Of a stretch of 64,000 nucleotides of DNA, positions 1 through 9,564 are shown in pieces (the first letter of the stretch is position 1; every line of letters begins with the position of its first letter). The stretch comes from Streptomyces alboflavus (lineage in GTDB: Bacteria; Actinomycetota; Actinomycetes; Streptomycetales; Streptomycetaceae), in contig NZ_JNXT01000008.1 of NCBI RefSeq assembly GCF_000716675.1, positions 62,001-126,000 of the forward strand, read 5' to 3'. Below the pieces are notes generated by a model. It was not told the origin of the DNA and did no database searches. It saw only the letters and a program-made list of their open reading frames with translations. Made by a program: the position numbers and the translations under genes.

Positions 1-112
1 GCAGGACGACCGTGCGGACGGCGAGGCGCTCGGCCAGCTCCCGCGCGGGGTCGCCGGGACCGCCGGCCGCCCAGGCGGTGACCGCTTCCTGGAAGGACCC
101 CATGTCAGCCAT
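1..112 (-). CDS. 5' end of an unidentified protein (partial, runs off left edge)
   Basis: Only the first 37 codons are present. The ATG at 112-110 (reverse strand) opens a frame reading MADMGSFQEAV, then alanine/glycine-rich sequence, then ERLAVRTVVL at the edge. A second in-frame ATG lies at 103-101. No convincing ribosome-binding site precedes either start. The AVRTVVL strand at this position resembles the start of the TOPRIM domain in a family of actinobacterial TOPRIM nucleotidyltransferase/hydrolase-like proteins, but too little is visible to be sure. The sequence left of the window would settle it. Confidence 0.35.
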   Translation of the reverse strand, partial: MADMGSFQEAVTAWAAGGPGDPARELAERLAVRTVVL

Positions 113-180
113 GGGAGGAGTCTGCGCTGTTTCCGGCCACGAGGGTAAGGATTTTCCGCGCACGCCGCGGCACCGGCACG

Positions 181-1209
181 TCAGTCGGCGGCCCGCCCGG
201 TGGCCTTCGCCGTGTCCCGCCCGGCGGCCCGCCCTGTGGCCTTCGCCGTGTCCCGCCCGGTGGCGTCCTCCGCGTCCCGCCCCGCATCCCGCCCCGCGTC
301 CTGCTCCGCGGCCCGCGCGGCCACGTGCTCGATCGCCTCGACGGCGACCTCCGGTTCGTCGACGTAGATGTAGTGCCCGCTGCCCCGCGCGGTGCTCCGT
401 TCGCTGTTCCTGGACACCGCCTGCCACTCCTTCTGCCCCTTCGTCCAGTCCTCCTCCAGGCCCTGCCCGTACGTGGGCACGCTCGTGAGGTAGTGCTTGC
501 CGTGCTGGAGCAGCCGTACGGGGATGGCCCCGGCGGAGCGGACGTCCTGGTCGGTGAAGACGAGCTGTTCCGGGTTCTTCCCCGCGTAGATCGCGAGGGT
601 CTGGGCGCGCACGTCGGCCGCGGGGCCGGTGGCGGACTCGGGGATCCGCTTCTTGAGGTCGGCGACGGCGGTGGGTGAGGTGGCGTCGAGCAGGACCAGG
701 CCCCGGACCCGCTCCGGGTGGTCGGGGGCGTACCTGGCCGCGAGCAGCCCGCCCATGGAATGCCCGGCCAGGACGACGGGCTCGTCCCCGGCGACCTCGT
801 CGAGGACGGCGGTCAGCGTCCTGCCGACGCCGTCGAAGTCCTGACGGCCGTCGGGGCGCTCGCTGTCGCCCGCGCCGAGTCGGTCGTAGGCACAGACCCG
901 GCCCTTCTCGGCGAGCCGTCGCTGCAGGTCGGACATTTTCGTGAGGTCGTCGCCCCCGCCGTGCAGCAGGACGACGACCGGCCGGTTCTCCATCGGGCTT
1001 CCGGAGCAGGAGACATTCACCAAATGGCCGTCGGCGGTGATCTTCTTGATTCCGGTGAGCCGGTCCTTGTCGGAATGCGACGTGGGTCCCGAGGCCGACG
1101 CCGTCACCTTCGCGTCCGTCTTCGAATCGCCGCAGCCGACCAACCCCACACTGGCCACGGCGCAGCAGAGCCCCAGCGCGACAGCTGCCCCGGTCTTCCG
1201 GCGGGTCAC
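181..1209 (-). CDS. alpha/beta-hydrolase lipoprotein
   Basis: 342 aa. The N-terminus is a lipoprotein signal (MTRRKTGAAVALGLCC..., with the lipobox Cys in LVGCGDS near residue 26), so the mature protein should be anchored outside the membrane. An alpha/beta-hydrolase fold follows: oxyanion-side LLHGGGDD near residue 82, nucleophile elbow GHSMGG near residue 150, acid segment LVLLDAT, and a C-terminal GSGHYIYVDEP carrying the likely catalytic His. The family cleaves esters or other acyl/alkyl bonds; the substrate is not evident. After the fold (about residue 300) is a low-complexity tail repeating AGRD and TAKATGRAA units, which shows in the DNA as tandem repeats near 190-300. Such a tail is unusual for the family and probably comes from local repeat expansion. 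The gene is monocistronic. Confidence 0.8.
   Translation of the reverse strand: MTRRKTGAAVALGLCCAVASVGLVGCGDSKTDAKVTASASGPTSHSDKDRLTGIKKITADGHLVNVSCSGSPMENRPVVVLLHGGGDDLTKMSDLQRRLAEKGRVCAYDRLGAGDSERPDGRQDFDGVGRTLTAVLDEVAGDEPVVLAGHSMGGLLAARYAPDHPERVRGLVLLDATSPTAVADLKKRIPESATGPAADVRAQTLAIYAGKNPEQLVFTDQDVRSAGAIPVRLLQHGKHYLTSVPTYGQGLEEDWTKGQKEWQAVSRNSERSTARGSGHYIYVDEPEVAVEAIEHVAARAAEQDAGRDAGRDAEDATGRDTAKATGRAAGRDTAKATGRAAD
190..300. repeat. tandem repeats in the 3' end of the hydrolase gene
   Basis: A unit of about 35 bp (ggccttcgccgtgtcccgcc plus flanks) occurs twice, followed by shorter gcatcccgccccgcgtccc-like units. Together they encode the repetitive AGRD/TAKATGRAA tail of the hydrolase. 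Slippage here would change tail length without changing frame. Confidence 0.6.
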
Positions 1210-1753
1210 AATGTCCTCCTACGAGATGGTTCCCGGTCAGGCAGGGCACCGAGGCGGAACGGCCCTGATGCGATGCCGTCCGAATTCGCCCCGGGATACG
1301 CCGACTTGCGTGCGATCCGCCGCGCCGGAGAGCACACATTTATCACGGGCCCGGCGCGCGAGACGTGCCCCTTGGCGCACGCCCGGGGGCACAGCTGCGC
1401 GTGCCCGCGCGCTCAGCTCCCTGACAGAGCGGGCAATACCCCTGACGAGTGAACGGCCACGCACGAGTGGTTCGATTCCGCGCTCCCCGAGACGGCGCAC
1501 GCCCATTGCCGCCCACTCGAACATTCTGTCGATGATTCGTCCGTCCAACGGCGTGACGCACGGCTGATCAGGCACGTTCTCCGGACACTTCCAGCCCCCG
1601 CTCCCGAGGAGAGCTCGTGCATACCCTTCCCACACCTGCCACCTGCCCTTGCGTGTTCGACAATCCCCGGCCCCACGAGACGCGCCCCGCACAGCGGGTT
1701 GACGGCTCCCGCAGCGCCGTCCGCGCGGCACGACCGCAACCGAGGTGGTGGGC
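1210..1753. other. non-coding gap
   Basis: About 540 bases between the start of the hydrolase gene (minus strand) and the start of the exporter unit (plus strand), so it must hold both promoters. ORFs across it have no recognisable protein character. An inverted repeat, CGCGCCGG at 1321-1328 and CCGGCGCG at 1351-1358, flanks a locally AT-richer stretch (acacatttatcac). I could not assign a promoter with confidence. Confidence 0.4.
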
Positions 1754-1816
1754 ATGAAAGCGGCCCTCGACGAGGAGTTCACCGCCCCGGCGCCCGAGCG
1801 GAGTGGTGCGGCGTGA
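1754..1816 (+). CDS. 20-codon ORF translationally coupled to the ABC transporter
   Basis: An ATG at 1754, preceded closely by a plausible ribosome-binding site (GAGGTGGTGG), opens a 20-codon frame beginning MKAALDEEF, rich in Ala, Glu and Pro. Its TGA at 1814-1816 overlaps the GTG start of the ABC transporter (GTGA). It may be a leader peptide for coupled translation, a very short export substrate, or the true transporter N-terminus separated by a one-base frameshift. It has no Cys and few Ser/Thr, which argues against a lanthipeptide-like precursor. I do not recognise it. Confidence 0.4.
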   Translation: MKAALDEEFTAPAPERSGAA

Positions 1817-3807
1817 AGCGGTTCTTCGGACGCGTACGCATGGCCGATCCGGTGGTGTCCCGGGCCGAGGAGGAGTTGTTCGGCGGGCCGCTGCGGTACG
1901 ACATGGGCTGGTCCGAGCACGAGCGGGCGCGGTTCGACCTGACGATGGTCACCGCGATCCGCGCGCTGCCCCGCCTGGTGCGGGCCACGCTGCGGCGGGC
2001 CTGGCGGGCCGACCGGTCCTCGCTCCTCGGCGTGAGGATCAGCGAGTTCGGGCAGGGCGTCGCCGCCGCGGGCGGCCTGCTCGCCGTGAACGCCGTGATG
2101 CACGCGCTGCTCGGGGCGGGCGATCCGGTGGACCGGTTGCGCGCCGCGCTGCCCGCCCTCGCCGTGGTCGCCGCGGTCGCGGTGGCGAGGGCCGTCTTCG
2201 CGGGCTGGTCGACGTCGCGGGCCGGGCGCCTGGAGCCCCTGGTGGAGCGGGTGGCGACCACGGAGTACCTGGAGGCCGCCACACAGGTGGAGTTGGAGGC
2301 GATCGAGGATCCGGAGTTCCGGCGGCTCATCGACGTGGCCCAGCAGGGGGCTTCGTCGGCCCGGCGCATGATCGGTGCCTGCGTGGCCGCGCTGAACGGC
2401 ACGATCAGCCTGATCGCGACGGCCGGTGTGCTCGCGGTGCTCCACCCGGCGCTGCTTCCGCTGCTGTTGCTGATCGCTGCTCCGCGAGGGTGGGGCGCGA
2501 TGCGGGTGGCGCAGGAGCGGTACGCGTCGGTGATGACGTGGGTGGAACACCTGCGTGCCAGCAGGCTGTTGGGCAATCTCCTCACCGAGCGCACGGCTGC
2601 GCAGGAGGTGCGTCTGCACCGCGTCGGGCCCTTCCTGCTCGACCGCTACCGGGGCATGGCCGAGAGCGCCGAGACCGAGCAGCGCCGACTCGCCGACGGC
2701 AAGGCGCTCACGGAGCTGGTGGCGGCCGCCCTTTCGGGGCTGGCCATGGCCAGTACGTACGCGGTGATGCTCTGGCTGATCGTGGCCGGGCACATGGAGC
2801 TCGCGGTGGCCGGAACGGCGGTGATCGCGGTGCGCTCGGGCTCGGCGAGCCTCGGCTCGCTCGTGATGAACGTGAACCAGTTGCACGAGGAGAGCCTGTA
2901 CGTGCGCGACCACGAACGGTTCCTGGAGGAGGCCGCCCGGCACGCCATCCCCGGGAGCGGCCGGTGCGTGCCCTCGTCCGTCGATGCGGTGACCATGGAG
3001 AACGTCGGCTACCGCTATCCCGACCGGGACGAGCCCGCGCTCGACGGGGTGACGCTGCGCGTGCCGATGGGTTCGGTGGTCGCGGTGGTCGGCGAGAACG
3101 GGTCCGGCAAGTCCACCCTGATGAAGGTCCTCGCGGGTCTGTTGCTGCCACAGCACGGCTGCGTGCGGTGGGGCGGCCTGCCGCTCGGCCAACTGGACCG
3201 CTTCGACGTGTTCGAGCGCGTCACGCTGCTCACCCAGGACTTCCAGCGGTGGCCGGTCACCGCCGCGATGAACGTCCGCCTCGGCCGCCCCCACCAGGCG
3301 CCCTCCACCGAGCAGTTGGGCGCGTCGCTCGACTACGCGGCGGCGGCACCGGTCGTCGCGAGGCTCCCGCACGGCACCCGGACCCTGCTCGCCCGGATGT
3401 TCCGCGGGGCGTCCGAGATCAGCGGCGGCGAGTGGCAGAAGGTGGGCCTGGCCCGCGCCCACTGGCGCACCGCGACCTCCCCGGCCGACGGCCTCCTCAT
3501 CGTCGACGAGCCGACCTCCGCGCTCGACCCCGAGGCGGAGATCGAGGCCTTCGACCGCATCCGCCGCCTTGCCGGACCCCGGCGCGCCGTCGTCCTGGTC
3601 ACCCACCGCATGTCCGGTGTCCGGCACGCCGACACCATCCACGTCCTGCACCGCGGCCGCCTCGCGGAGTCCGGCAGCCACACCGAACTGATGGCGGCGG
3701 ACGGACGCTACGCCGCCATGTTCCGGACCCAGGCGGCCCAGTACGCTCCGCAGCCACGCTCGGGGGTACCGCGACCGGGCACGCCGCCGGTCGCGGAGAA
3801 CTCCTGA
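1813..3807 (+). CDS. ABC transporter, fused permease-ATPase (exporter type)
   Basis: 664 aa from the GTG at 1813; a TTG 114 bases upstream in frame gives a longer but less likely product. About 370 residues of transmembrane domain (hydrophobic segments such as LLPLLLLIAAP and YAVMLWLIVAG) are followed by a complete nucleotide-binding domain: Walker A GENGSGKST, Q-loop LLTQDFQRW, signature ISGGEWQ, Walker B LLIVDEPTSALD and switch His in VTHRM. It should work as a homodimer or pair with a half-transporter encoded elsewhere, exporting a small molecule or peptide. The N-terminal LRYDMGWSEHER block is an unusual cytoplasmic extension. Nothing nearby identifies the substrate. The GTG start overlaps the stop of the 20-codon ORF. 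Confidence 0.8.
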   Translation: MKRFFGRVRMADPVVSRAEEELFGGPLRYDMGWSEHERARFDLTMVTAIRALPRLVRATLRRAWRADRSSLLGVRISEFGQGVAAAGGLLAVNAVMHALLGAGDPVDRLRAALPALAVVAAVAVARAVFAGWSTSRAGRLEPLVERVATTEYLEAATQVELEAIEDPEFRRLIDVAQQGASSARRMIGACVAALNGTISLIATAGVLAVLHPALLPLLLLIAAPRGWGAMRVAQERYASVMTWVEHLRASRLLGNLLTERTAAQEVRLHRVGPFLLDRYRGMAESAETEQRRLADGKALTELVAAALSGLAMASTYAVMLWLIVAGHMELAVAGTAVIAVRSGSASLGSLVMNVNQLHEESLYVRDHERFLEEAARHAIPGSGRCVPSSVDAVTMENVGYRYPDRDEPALDGVTLRVPMGSVVAVVGENGSGKSTLMKVLAGLLLPQHGCVRWGGLPLGQLDRFDVFERVTLLTQDFQRWPVTAAMNVRLGRPHQAPSTEQLGASLDYAAAAPVVARLPHGTRTLLARMFRGASEISGGEWQKVGLARAHWRTATSPADGLLIVDEPTSALDPEAEIEAFDRIRRLAGPRRAVVLVTHRMSGVRHADTIHVLHRGRLAESGSHTELMAADGRYAAMFRTQAAQYAPQPRSGVPRPGTPPVAENS

Positions 3808-3850
3808 CCTGTCGCCCGGCGCCGGGCCCGGCCGGGGTGCCCGCGGGGGC

Positions 3851-3897
3851 GCCCCGGCCGGGGCGCGGTCCGACTGGGGCGCGGTCCGACTGGGGCG
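3851..3897. repeat. palindrome plus tandem 16-bp repeat between convergent genes
   Basis: GCCCCGGCCGGGGC (3851-3864) is a perfect palindrome that could help terminate transcription of the exporter gene. Overlapping its end, a 16-bp unit GGGGCGCGGTCCGACT occurs at 3860-3875 and 3876-3891, with a partial third copy to 3897. Confidence 0.6.
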
Positions 3898-3933
3898 TAC
3901 CCGACCCGCAGCCCAAGCAGCCCATCACTCCCC

Positions 3934-4680
3934 TCAGGCCGCCGCAGCCCCTCCCGAGCCCACGAGCGTCTCATCGGCCAAGCCAAGATGGCGCTGAAGC
4001 GACTCCCGTCCGGATCCCGTGACCACCAGGGCACGGGTGGTGCCGACCCGAGTCACCCAGCCCGTGTCCAGCGCATGCCGGCACAACGCCGCCCCGACCG
4101 TCCCGGCCAGGTGCGGGCGGCGTTCGGTCCAGTCGAGGCAGGACCGCACCGACGGTCGGCGCGTGCCGGACGGGACGGTGACGCCGAGTTCCGCGAGCCA
4201 GTCGGCGCCCGCGGGGGTGAGCGCGAGCCCGTGGTCCTGGTCCAGGAGGCGGCGCTCGATCATCGCGTCGGTGATCGCGACGCCGACGGTCCCCGCGAGG
4301 TGGTCGTAGCAGGTGCGGGCGTGGGCGAGCGCCTGGCGGCGTCCGGCCGCCGACAGGGTGCGGGGCGCCGGTCCGCCGCCGGGGGCCAGGGCGCCGAGGC
4401 CCTCGATCAGCTCGGCGACCTGGGGACCGGCCAGGCGTACATAGCGGTGGCGGCCCTGGCGTTCCTCGGCCAGGAGGTCGCCGCGGACCAGGGCGTGCAG
4501 GTGCTCGGTCGCGGTCGAGGGAGCCACGCCCACGTGCCGGGCGAGTTCCGTCGCCGTCCAGGCCCGTCCGTCGAGCAGGGCCAGGCAGAAGGCCGCCCGG
4601 GTGCCGTCGGCGAGGAGTCTCGCGACGGCGGCCAGGTCGGGACCGCTGCCGCGGGTGCGCCGTGTGTCCATACCGGCCAT
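3934..4680 (-). CDS. ArsR-like winged-helix transcriptional regulator
   Basis: 248 aa from the ATG at 4680 (a second in-frame ATG is nine bases downstream). The N-terminal 90 residues form an ArsR-type winged helix: VARLLADGTRAAFCLALLDG, recognition segment TATELARHVGVAPSTATEHLHAL, and wing GRHRYVRLAGPQ. The C-terminal 150 residues (Cys in the DHLAGTVG and RSCLDWTERR segments) are larger than in classical metal-sensing ArsR proteins and are typical of a family found beside small oxidoreductases. The gene is divergent from the flavin reductase gene at 4738, with a long inverted repeat between them, so repression of both is likely. The inducer is unknown. Confidence 0.8.
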   Translation of the reverse strand: MAGMDTRRTRGSGPDLAAVARLLADGTRAAFCLALLDGRAWTATELARHVGVAPSTATEHLHALVRGDLLAEERQGRHRYVRLAGPQVAELIEGLGALAPGGGPAPRTLSAAGRRQALAHARTCYDHLAGTVGVAITDAMIERRLLDQDHGLALTPAGADWLAELGVTVPSGTRRPSVRSCLDWTERRPHLAGTVGAALCRHALDTGWVTRVGTTRALVVTGSGRESLQRHLGLADETLVGSGGAAAA

Positions 4681-4691
4681 TCTCGCCCCGG

Positions 4692-4717
4692 GACACTTCG
4701 GCCGCCGCCGAAGCGTC
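4692..4717. promoter_or_regulatory. inverted repeat, candidate operator of the ArsR-like regulator
   Basis: Arms GACACTTCGG (4692-4701) and CCGAAGCGTC (4708-4717) match at 9 of 10 positions around a 6-base spacer. It lies 11 bases upstream of the regulator's start and 20 bases before the flavin reductase start, in the only intergenic space between the two divergent genes. Confidence 0.6.
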
Positions 4718-4737
4718 CGGCTCCTAGCGTTCCGTGC

Positions 4738-5454
4738 ATGAACACAGCACCTCTGAGCACCACGCCCACCACGGCTCCCCTGGGCCCCACGCCCGCGACG
4801 GCCCCTCCGGGCACCGCACCCGCAGCGGCCGTCCCCCACCTCACGATCGAGCCGAACATCCTGTACTTCGGGACGCCGGTCGTGCTCCTGTCGACAGAGA
4901 ACGGGGACGGCTCGTTCAACCTCGCCCCCCTCTCCTCCGCGTGGGCGCTCGGGCAGACGGTGGTCCTCGGCCTCGGCCGCGACGGGCAGTCCGCGCACAA
5001 CCTCGCGAGCCGGCCCGACCTGGTCGTCAACCTGCCGGCGGCCGACCAGTGGCCCGCGGTGGAGCGGCTCGCGCCGCTGACCGGCCGTGATCCGGTGCCC
5101 GCGACGAAGGCCGAGGGCTGCCGTTTCGAGCCGGACAAGTTCGGCGCGGCCGGGCTGACCGCTGAGCCGTCCCAGCTGGTACGACCGCCGCGCGTCGCCG
5201 AGTGCCCCCTTCAGCTGGAGGCACGTGCCGCACGGGTGCGACCGGACGCGACCGGAGAGTTCGTCATCGTCGAGGCCGCCGTGCGCAGGGTGCACGCGGA
5301 CGCCCGCGTCGTCGTCCCCGGCACCGACCACGTCGACCCCGCCGCCTGGACCCCGCTGATCTACAGCTTCCGCCACTACTTCGGCCTCGGCCCGGAACTC
5401 GGCCACTCCTACCGCACCCGCACCCCCCGCGCCCCGGCCGGACACTCCGTCTGA
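4738..5454 (+). CDS. flavin reductase-like, FMN-binding domain protein
   Basis: 238 aa. After a low-complexity Thr/Pro/Ala leader of about 30 residues (not a typical signal peptide) comes a flavin reductase-like FMN-binding split barrel: NILYFGTPVVLLSTENGDGSFNLAP, SSAWALGQTVVLGLG, HNLASRPDLVVNLP. Members bind FMN and reduce flavins with NAD(P)H or act as flavoprotein oxidoreductases. The C-terminal YSFRHYFGLGPELGHS is typical of the subfamily. It is probably controlled by the divergent ArsR-like regulator. A role in iron release for the siderophore genes that follow is possible but only suggested by proximity; no iron box precedes it. Confidence 0.75.
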   Translation: MNTAPLSTTPTTAPLGPTPATAPPGTAPAAAVPHLTIEPNILYFGTPVVLLSTENGDGSFNLAPLSSAWALGQTVVLGLGRDGQSAHNLASRPDLVVNLPAADQWPAVERLAPLTGRDPVPATKAEGCRFEPDKFGAAGLTAEPSQLVRPPRVAECPLQLEARAARVRPDATGEFVIVEAAVRRVHADARVVVPGTDHVDPAAWTPLIYSFRHYFGLGPELGHSYRTRTPRAPAGHSV

Positions 5455-5480
5455 AGCCCCCCCCCACGGAACGCACGGCC

Positions 5481-7547
5481 CTACTTGCGGGTGCGTACCA
5501 GCAGGTAGAGGAAGTACGGCGTACCGAGCATCGCGGTCATGAGCCCGGCGCCGAGCTGCGCCGGTGCGATCACCGTGCGGCCCACGAGGTCGGCCGTGCA
5601 GACGAGGACGGCGCCGAGGAGCACCGCGACCGGGACCACCCGCACGTGCCGGCGGCCGACGAGGGCGCGGGCGGCGTGCGGGGCGACGAGGCCGACGAAG
5701 CCGATCGTGCCCGCGGCGGCCACGGCGGTGGCGCTCAGCAGGACGCTGAGGACGAGGAAGCCGAGACGGCCCCGGCTCAGGTTGAGGCCGAGCAGCCGCG
5801 GGGTGTCCTCGTCGAGGGAGACGAGGTCGAGTTCGGTGCGGCGCGCGACCGCGATGACCAGGCCCACGGCGAGGACGATCGCGAGCGGCACGACGTCGGG
5901 GAACGTCCGCCCGTAGGTCGAGCCGGAGAGCCAGGTCAGGGCCTTCGTGGCGTTGAACGGGTCGGTGAGGATGATGAGCAGGCTGATGATGGCCGTCGAT
6001 CCGGTGGCGACGCCGAATCCGACGAGGACGAGCCGGTTCTGCTGGAACCCGCCGCGCGCCGCGAGGCCGAAGACGAGGACCGCGCTGGCCGCGGCGCCCG
6101 CGAAGGCACCGGCGGCGATGCCCCACGACCCGACCACGGGGACCGTCGTCACGAGCAGGACTGCTCCGACCGCGGCACCGTTCGTGACGCCGAGGACGCT
6201 CGGCTCGGCGAGGGGGTTGCGGGTCACGGCCTGGATCAGGGTCCCGGCGAGGGCGAGGGCCGCGCCCGCGAGGAGGGCGGCGGTGACACGGGGGACGCGG
6301 GTGTCGAGGACGAAGGTGATGGCCTGGCCCGAGCGGCCCTGCGTCCAGTTGAGCACGTCGCCCAGGAGCAGCTTGCTGTCGCCGATGAGCACGCCGGCGA
6401 TCGTCACGCCGACGAGGGCGAGCACGAGGACGGCGGTGGTGACGACGAAGGTGGCCCGGCTCCGGATGCGCAGCCGCTCGGTCGGCAGGGCTCCGGCGGT
6501 GTCCCGGGCCCGCGCGGCCATGACGACCAGGAAGACGGCGCCGACGAGGCTGGTGACGACGCCGGTCGGTACGGCGACGGCGGTGTCGGAGGGCACGACG
6601 GCCCGCAGCAGCACGTCGGAGCCGAGCACCAGGGCCGCGCCCGTGAGGCCCGCGAACGGCAGCCGCGCCCGCGCCTTGGTGAAGGCGCGGAACCTGCGGG
6701 CCAGCGGGCGGACGAGGGCGGGGGCGCACAGGCCGACGAAGCCGATGGGTCCGGCGAGGGTGACGGCGGCCGTGGACAGGAGCGCGGCGAGCACGACGGC
6801 GGTGACGCGGGTGGAGCGGACAGGGACGCCCACACCGCGCGCGGCGTCGTCGCCGAGGGCGAGGGCGTCGACCCGGCGGGCGAGCAGCACGAGGCCGACG
6901 AGGCCGACGGCGGCGATGGGCACCATCTGGAGCACGCCGTCGAAGCCGTTCTGCGCGATGCTCCCCTGGTTCCACTTGTAGAGGCCCTCCGTCTGCTGGG
7001 GGCGCAGCAGCAGGAGGCCCTCGGCGACGGCGGTGAGGCCGAAGGTGAGGGCGCTGCCGGCGAGGACGAGGCGGACCGTGCCCGCGCCGAGGCCGGAGAG
7101 GCTGAGGACGACGGCGGCCGCGACGAGGCCGCCGACGAACGCGACGCCGGAGGAGGCGAGCAGCGGCAGCGAGACGCCGGTGGCGGCGGCGACGCCGAGG
7201 GCGAGGTAGGAGCCCGCGTTGACGGCGAGGGTGTCGGGCGAGGCGAGGACGTTGCGGCTGACCGCCTGCAGGGCGGCGCCCGCCATGCCGAGGACGGCGC
7301 CGACGAGGAGGCCCGCGGTCATGCGCGGCAGCCGGGAGGCGATGACGACGGACGAGTCGCCCGCGTCGGCCCGGCCGGTGAACGCCTTCCAGACCTCGGG
7401 GGCACTGACCGAGGCCGTGCCCTGCGTGATATCCACGACGGCGAGAACGGCGACGAGGAGGACCAGTGCGGCCGTCACCGCGGCCGCGCCCGTACGTGAC
7501 GCGACTGTCGACGGACGGGTGGCGGGGGTGGTCGCGGTGACGGCCAT
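5481..7547 (-). CDS. fused double FecCD-type ferric-siderophore permease
   Basis: 688 aa, twice the size of a usual FecCD permease. Two homologous halves are visible: the first has the conserved LPRMTAGLLVGAVLGMAGAALQAVSRNVLASPDTLAVN segment near residues 70-105, and the second has its counterpart LAGTLIQAVTRNPLAEPSVLGV near residue 440. This is the FhuB-like arrangement, in which one chain forms the complete transmembrane pathway for a BtuCD-type importer. It is the last gene of a minus-strand operon, starting 4 bases after the stop of the binding-protein gene, and should be iron-repressed through the box at 9395-9411. The substrate is probably a ferric hydroxamate or other siderophore. Confidence 0.88.
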   Translation of the reverse strand: MAVTATTPATRPSTVASRTGAAAVTAALVLLVAVLAVVDITQGTASVSAPEVWKAFTGRADAGDSSVVIASRLPRMTAGLLVGAVLGMAGAALQAVSRNVLASPDTLAVNAGSYLALGVAAATGVSLPLLASSGVAFVGGLVAAAVVLSLSGLGAGTVRLVLAGSALTFGLTAVAEGLLLLRPQQTEGLYKWNQGSIAQNGFDGVLQMVPIAAVGLVGLVLLARRVDALALGDDAARGVGVPVRSTRVTAVVLAALLSTAAVTLAGPIGFVGLCAPALVRPLARRFRAFTKARARLPFAGLTGAALVLGSDVLLRAVVPSDTAVAVPTGVVTSLVGAVFLVVMAARARDTAGALPTERLRIRSRATFVVTTAVLVLALVGVTIAGVLIGDSKLLLGDVLNWTQGRSGQAITFVLDTRVPRVTAALLAGAALALAGTLIQAVTRNPLAEPSVLGVTNGAAVGAVLLVTTVPVVGSWGIAAGAFAGAAASAVLVFGLAARGGFQQNRLVLVGFGVATGSTAIISLLIILTDPFNATKALTWLSGSTYGRTFPDVVPLAIVLAVGLVIAVARRTELDLVSLDEDTPRLLGLNLSRGRLGFLVLSVLLSATAVAAAGTIGFVGLVAPHAARALVGRRHVRVVPVAVLLGAVLVCTADLVGRTVIAPAQLGAGLMTAMLGTPYFLYLLVRTRK

Positions 7548-7551
7548 GGCG

Positions 7552-8528
7552 TTACTTCTTCAGGGTGTCGACGACGGAGTCGACGTAACGGTTCATCGAC
7601 TCGGGGCCGCCGAACATCCAGATGCCGTCGGGCAGGCGGTGCACGTTGCCCTTCTTGACGAACGGCAGCGACGTCCAGACCTTGTCCTTCTTCAGGGCGC
7701 CGGCGAACGGGTTGCTGCCCTTGTCGCCGTCGTTGCCGATGTAGGCGAACTGCACGCCTTCGTCGAGCTTGGTGAGGCCCTCGACGTCGGTGGCGCCGAG
7801 GCCGTAGACCTTGTCGCCCTTGACCTTCCAGTCGTTCTTCAGGCCGAGCTTCTCGTTGACGGCGCCGATGAGCGAGCCGTCGGTGTACGGCCGGATCGAG
7901 GTCTGGTTGCCGGTGACGTAGCCGTCGGCGAAGGCGAACTTCGCACCGCCGTGACCGGCGGCGGCGAGCTTCTTCTTGCCCGCGGCGAGCTTCGCCTCGA
8001 AGTCCTTCTTCAGCTTCGCGGCCTGCTCGGTGGTGCCGGTGGCCTTGGCGATGAGGTCGAGGTTCTTGTTCATCTGGCCGATCGGGTCGGCGGCGTCGCT
8101 CGCCTTGACCGTCAGGACCGGGGCGACCTTGCGCATTTGCTTCACGGCGGCGGCCGGCAGGTCGGTGGTGGCGAGGATGAGGTCGGGCTTCAGGGACGCG
8201 ATGGTGTCCATGCTGGGCTCGCCGCGGGTGCCGATGTCCTTGGGGTCGTTCTTCAGCGGAACGGCGCTGTCCCAGGTCTTGTAGCCCTTGACGTCGGACA
8301 CGCCGGTCGGCTCGACGCCGAGGGATATCAGGTTCTCGACGACGTTCCACTCGGTGCCGACGACCTTCTTGGCGGGGCCGTTCAGCTTCACCTTCGCGCC
8401 GGTGTCGTCGGTGAGCGTGAAGGACTCGGCGCCCTTCTTCGCTTCGTCGTCGGCGGACTCGGTGGTGCCGCAGGCGGACAGGGTGAGGGCCGCGGCGGTG
8501 GCGGCCGCCGCGGTGATCAGGAGGCGCT

Positions 8529-8532
<4 letters not shown>
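7552..8532 (-). CDS. iron-siderophore-binding lipoprotein
   Basis: 326 aa. A signal peptide ends in the lipobox LSACG (Cys near residue 21). The mature part is a class III substrate-binding protein of the FecB/FepB fold: early KKVVGTEWNVVENLISLGVEPTGV, central SLKPDLILATTD, and C-terminal RLPDGIWMFGGPESMNRYVDSVVDTL. It would capture ferric siderophore outside the membrane and deliver it to the fused permease encoded next. Its ATG overlaps the TGA of the ATPase gene (8529-8532), so the two are translationally coupled. It is distinct from the binding protein of the adjacent coelichelin-type cluster. Confidence 0.9.
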
Positions 8533-9389
<857 letters not shown>

Positions 9390-9394
9390 GCCCG

Positions 9395-9411
9395 AAGGTT
9401 AGCCTAACCTT
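9395..9411 (-). promoter_or_regulatory. iron box (DmdR1/IdeR type)
   Basis: AAGGTTAG-C-CTAACCTT is a perfect palindrome around one central base and fits the actinobacterial iron-box consensus TTAGGTTAGGCTAACCTAA. It abuts the ATPase start codon, so iron-loaded repressor bound here would block the importer promoter. Confidence 0.85.
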
Positions 9412-9564
9412 ATCGATGGGTGAAGCGGGGGTCCCGCGACAGCCACAAGGCGAATTCCGGCCAGACTCTCGCACCGCGTCCGACGCCCACGTCCCGGCGG
9501 CCCGAGAGCCACCGCCGAGGGCCCGTTCCGGCAGACCGATCGGGGCTGGAAGGGACGGCCGCCA

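Noticed and set aside
190..300. A CRISPR-like repeat array
   Set aside because: Repeats are contiguous, in frame, without unique spacers, and encode the repetitive tail of the hydrolase.
1237..3681. An 814-codon minus-strand frame opposite the ABC exporter
   Set aside because: Low-complexity His/Arg/Gly-rich translation without domain character; the plus strand has complete ABC motifs.
1754..3807. A lanthipeptide or lasso-peptide cluster (short peptide plus exporter)
   Set aside because: The peptide has no Cys and few Ser/Thr, and no modification enzyme, leader peptidase or precursor-recognition protein lies nearby.
3934..6975. A 1013-codon minus-strand frame ending in the ArsR-like protein
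   Set aside because: Only the last 248 codons are real. The upstream part lies in the wrong frame of the double permease gene and opposite the flavin reductase.
5202..7499. A 765-codon plus-strand frame rich in Glu, Asp, Gly and Arg
   Set aside because: It mirrors the hydrophobic double permease on the other strand; typical antisense artefact in high-GC DNA.
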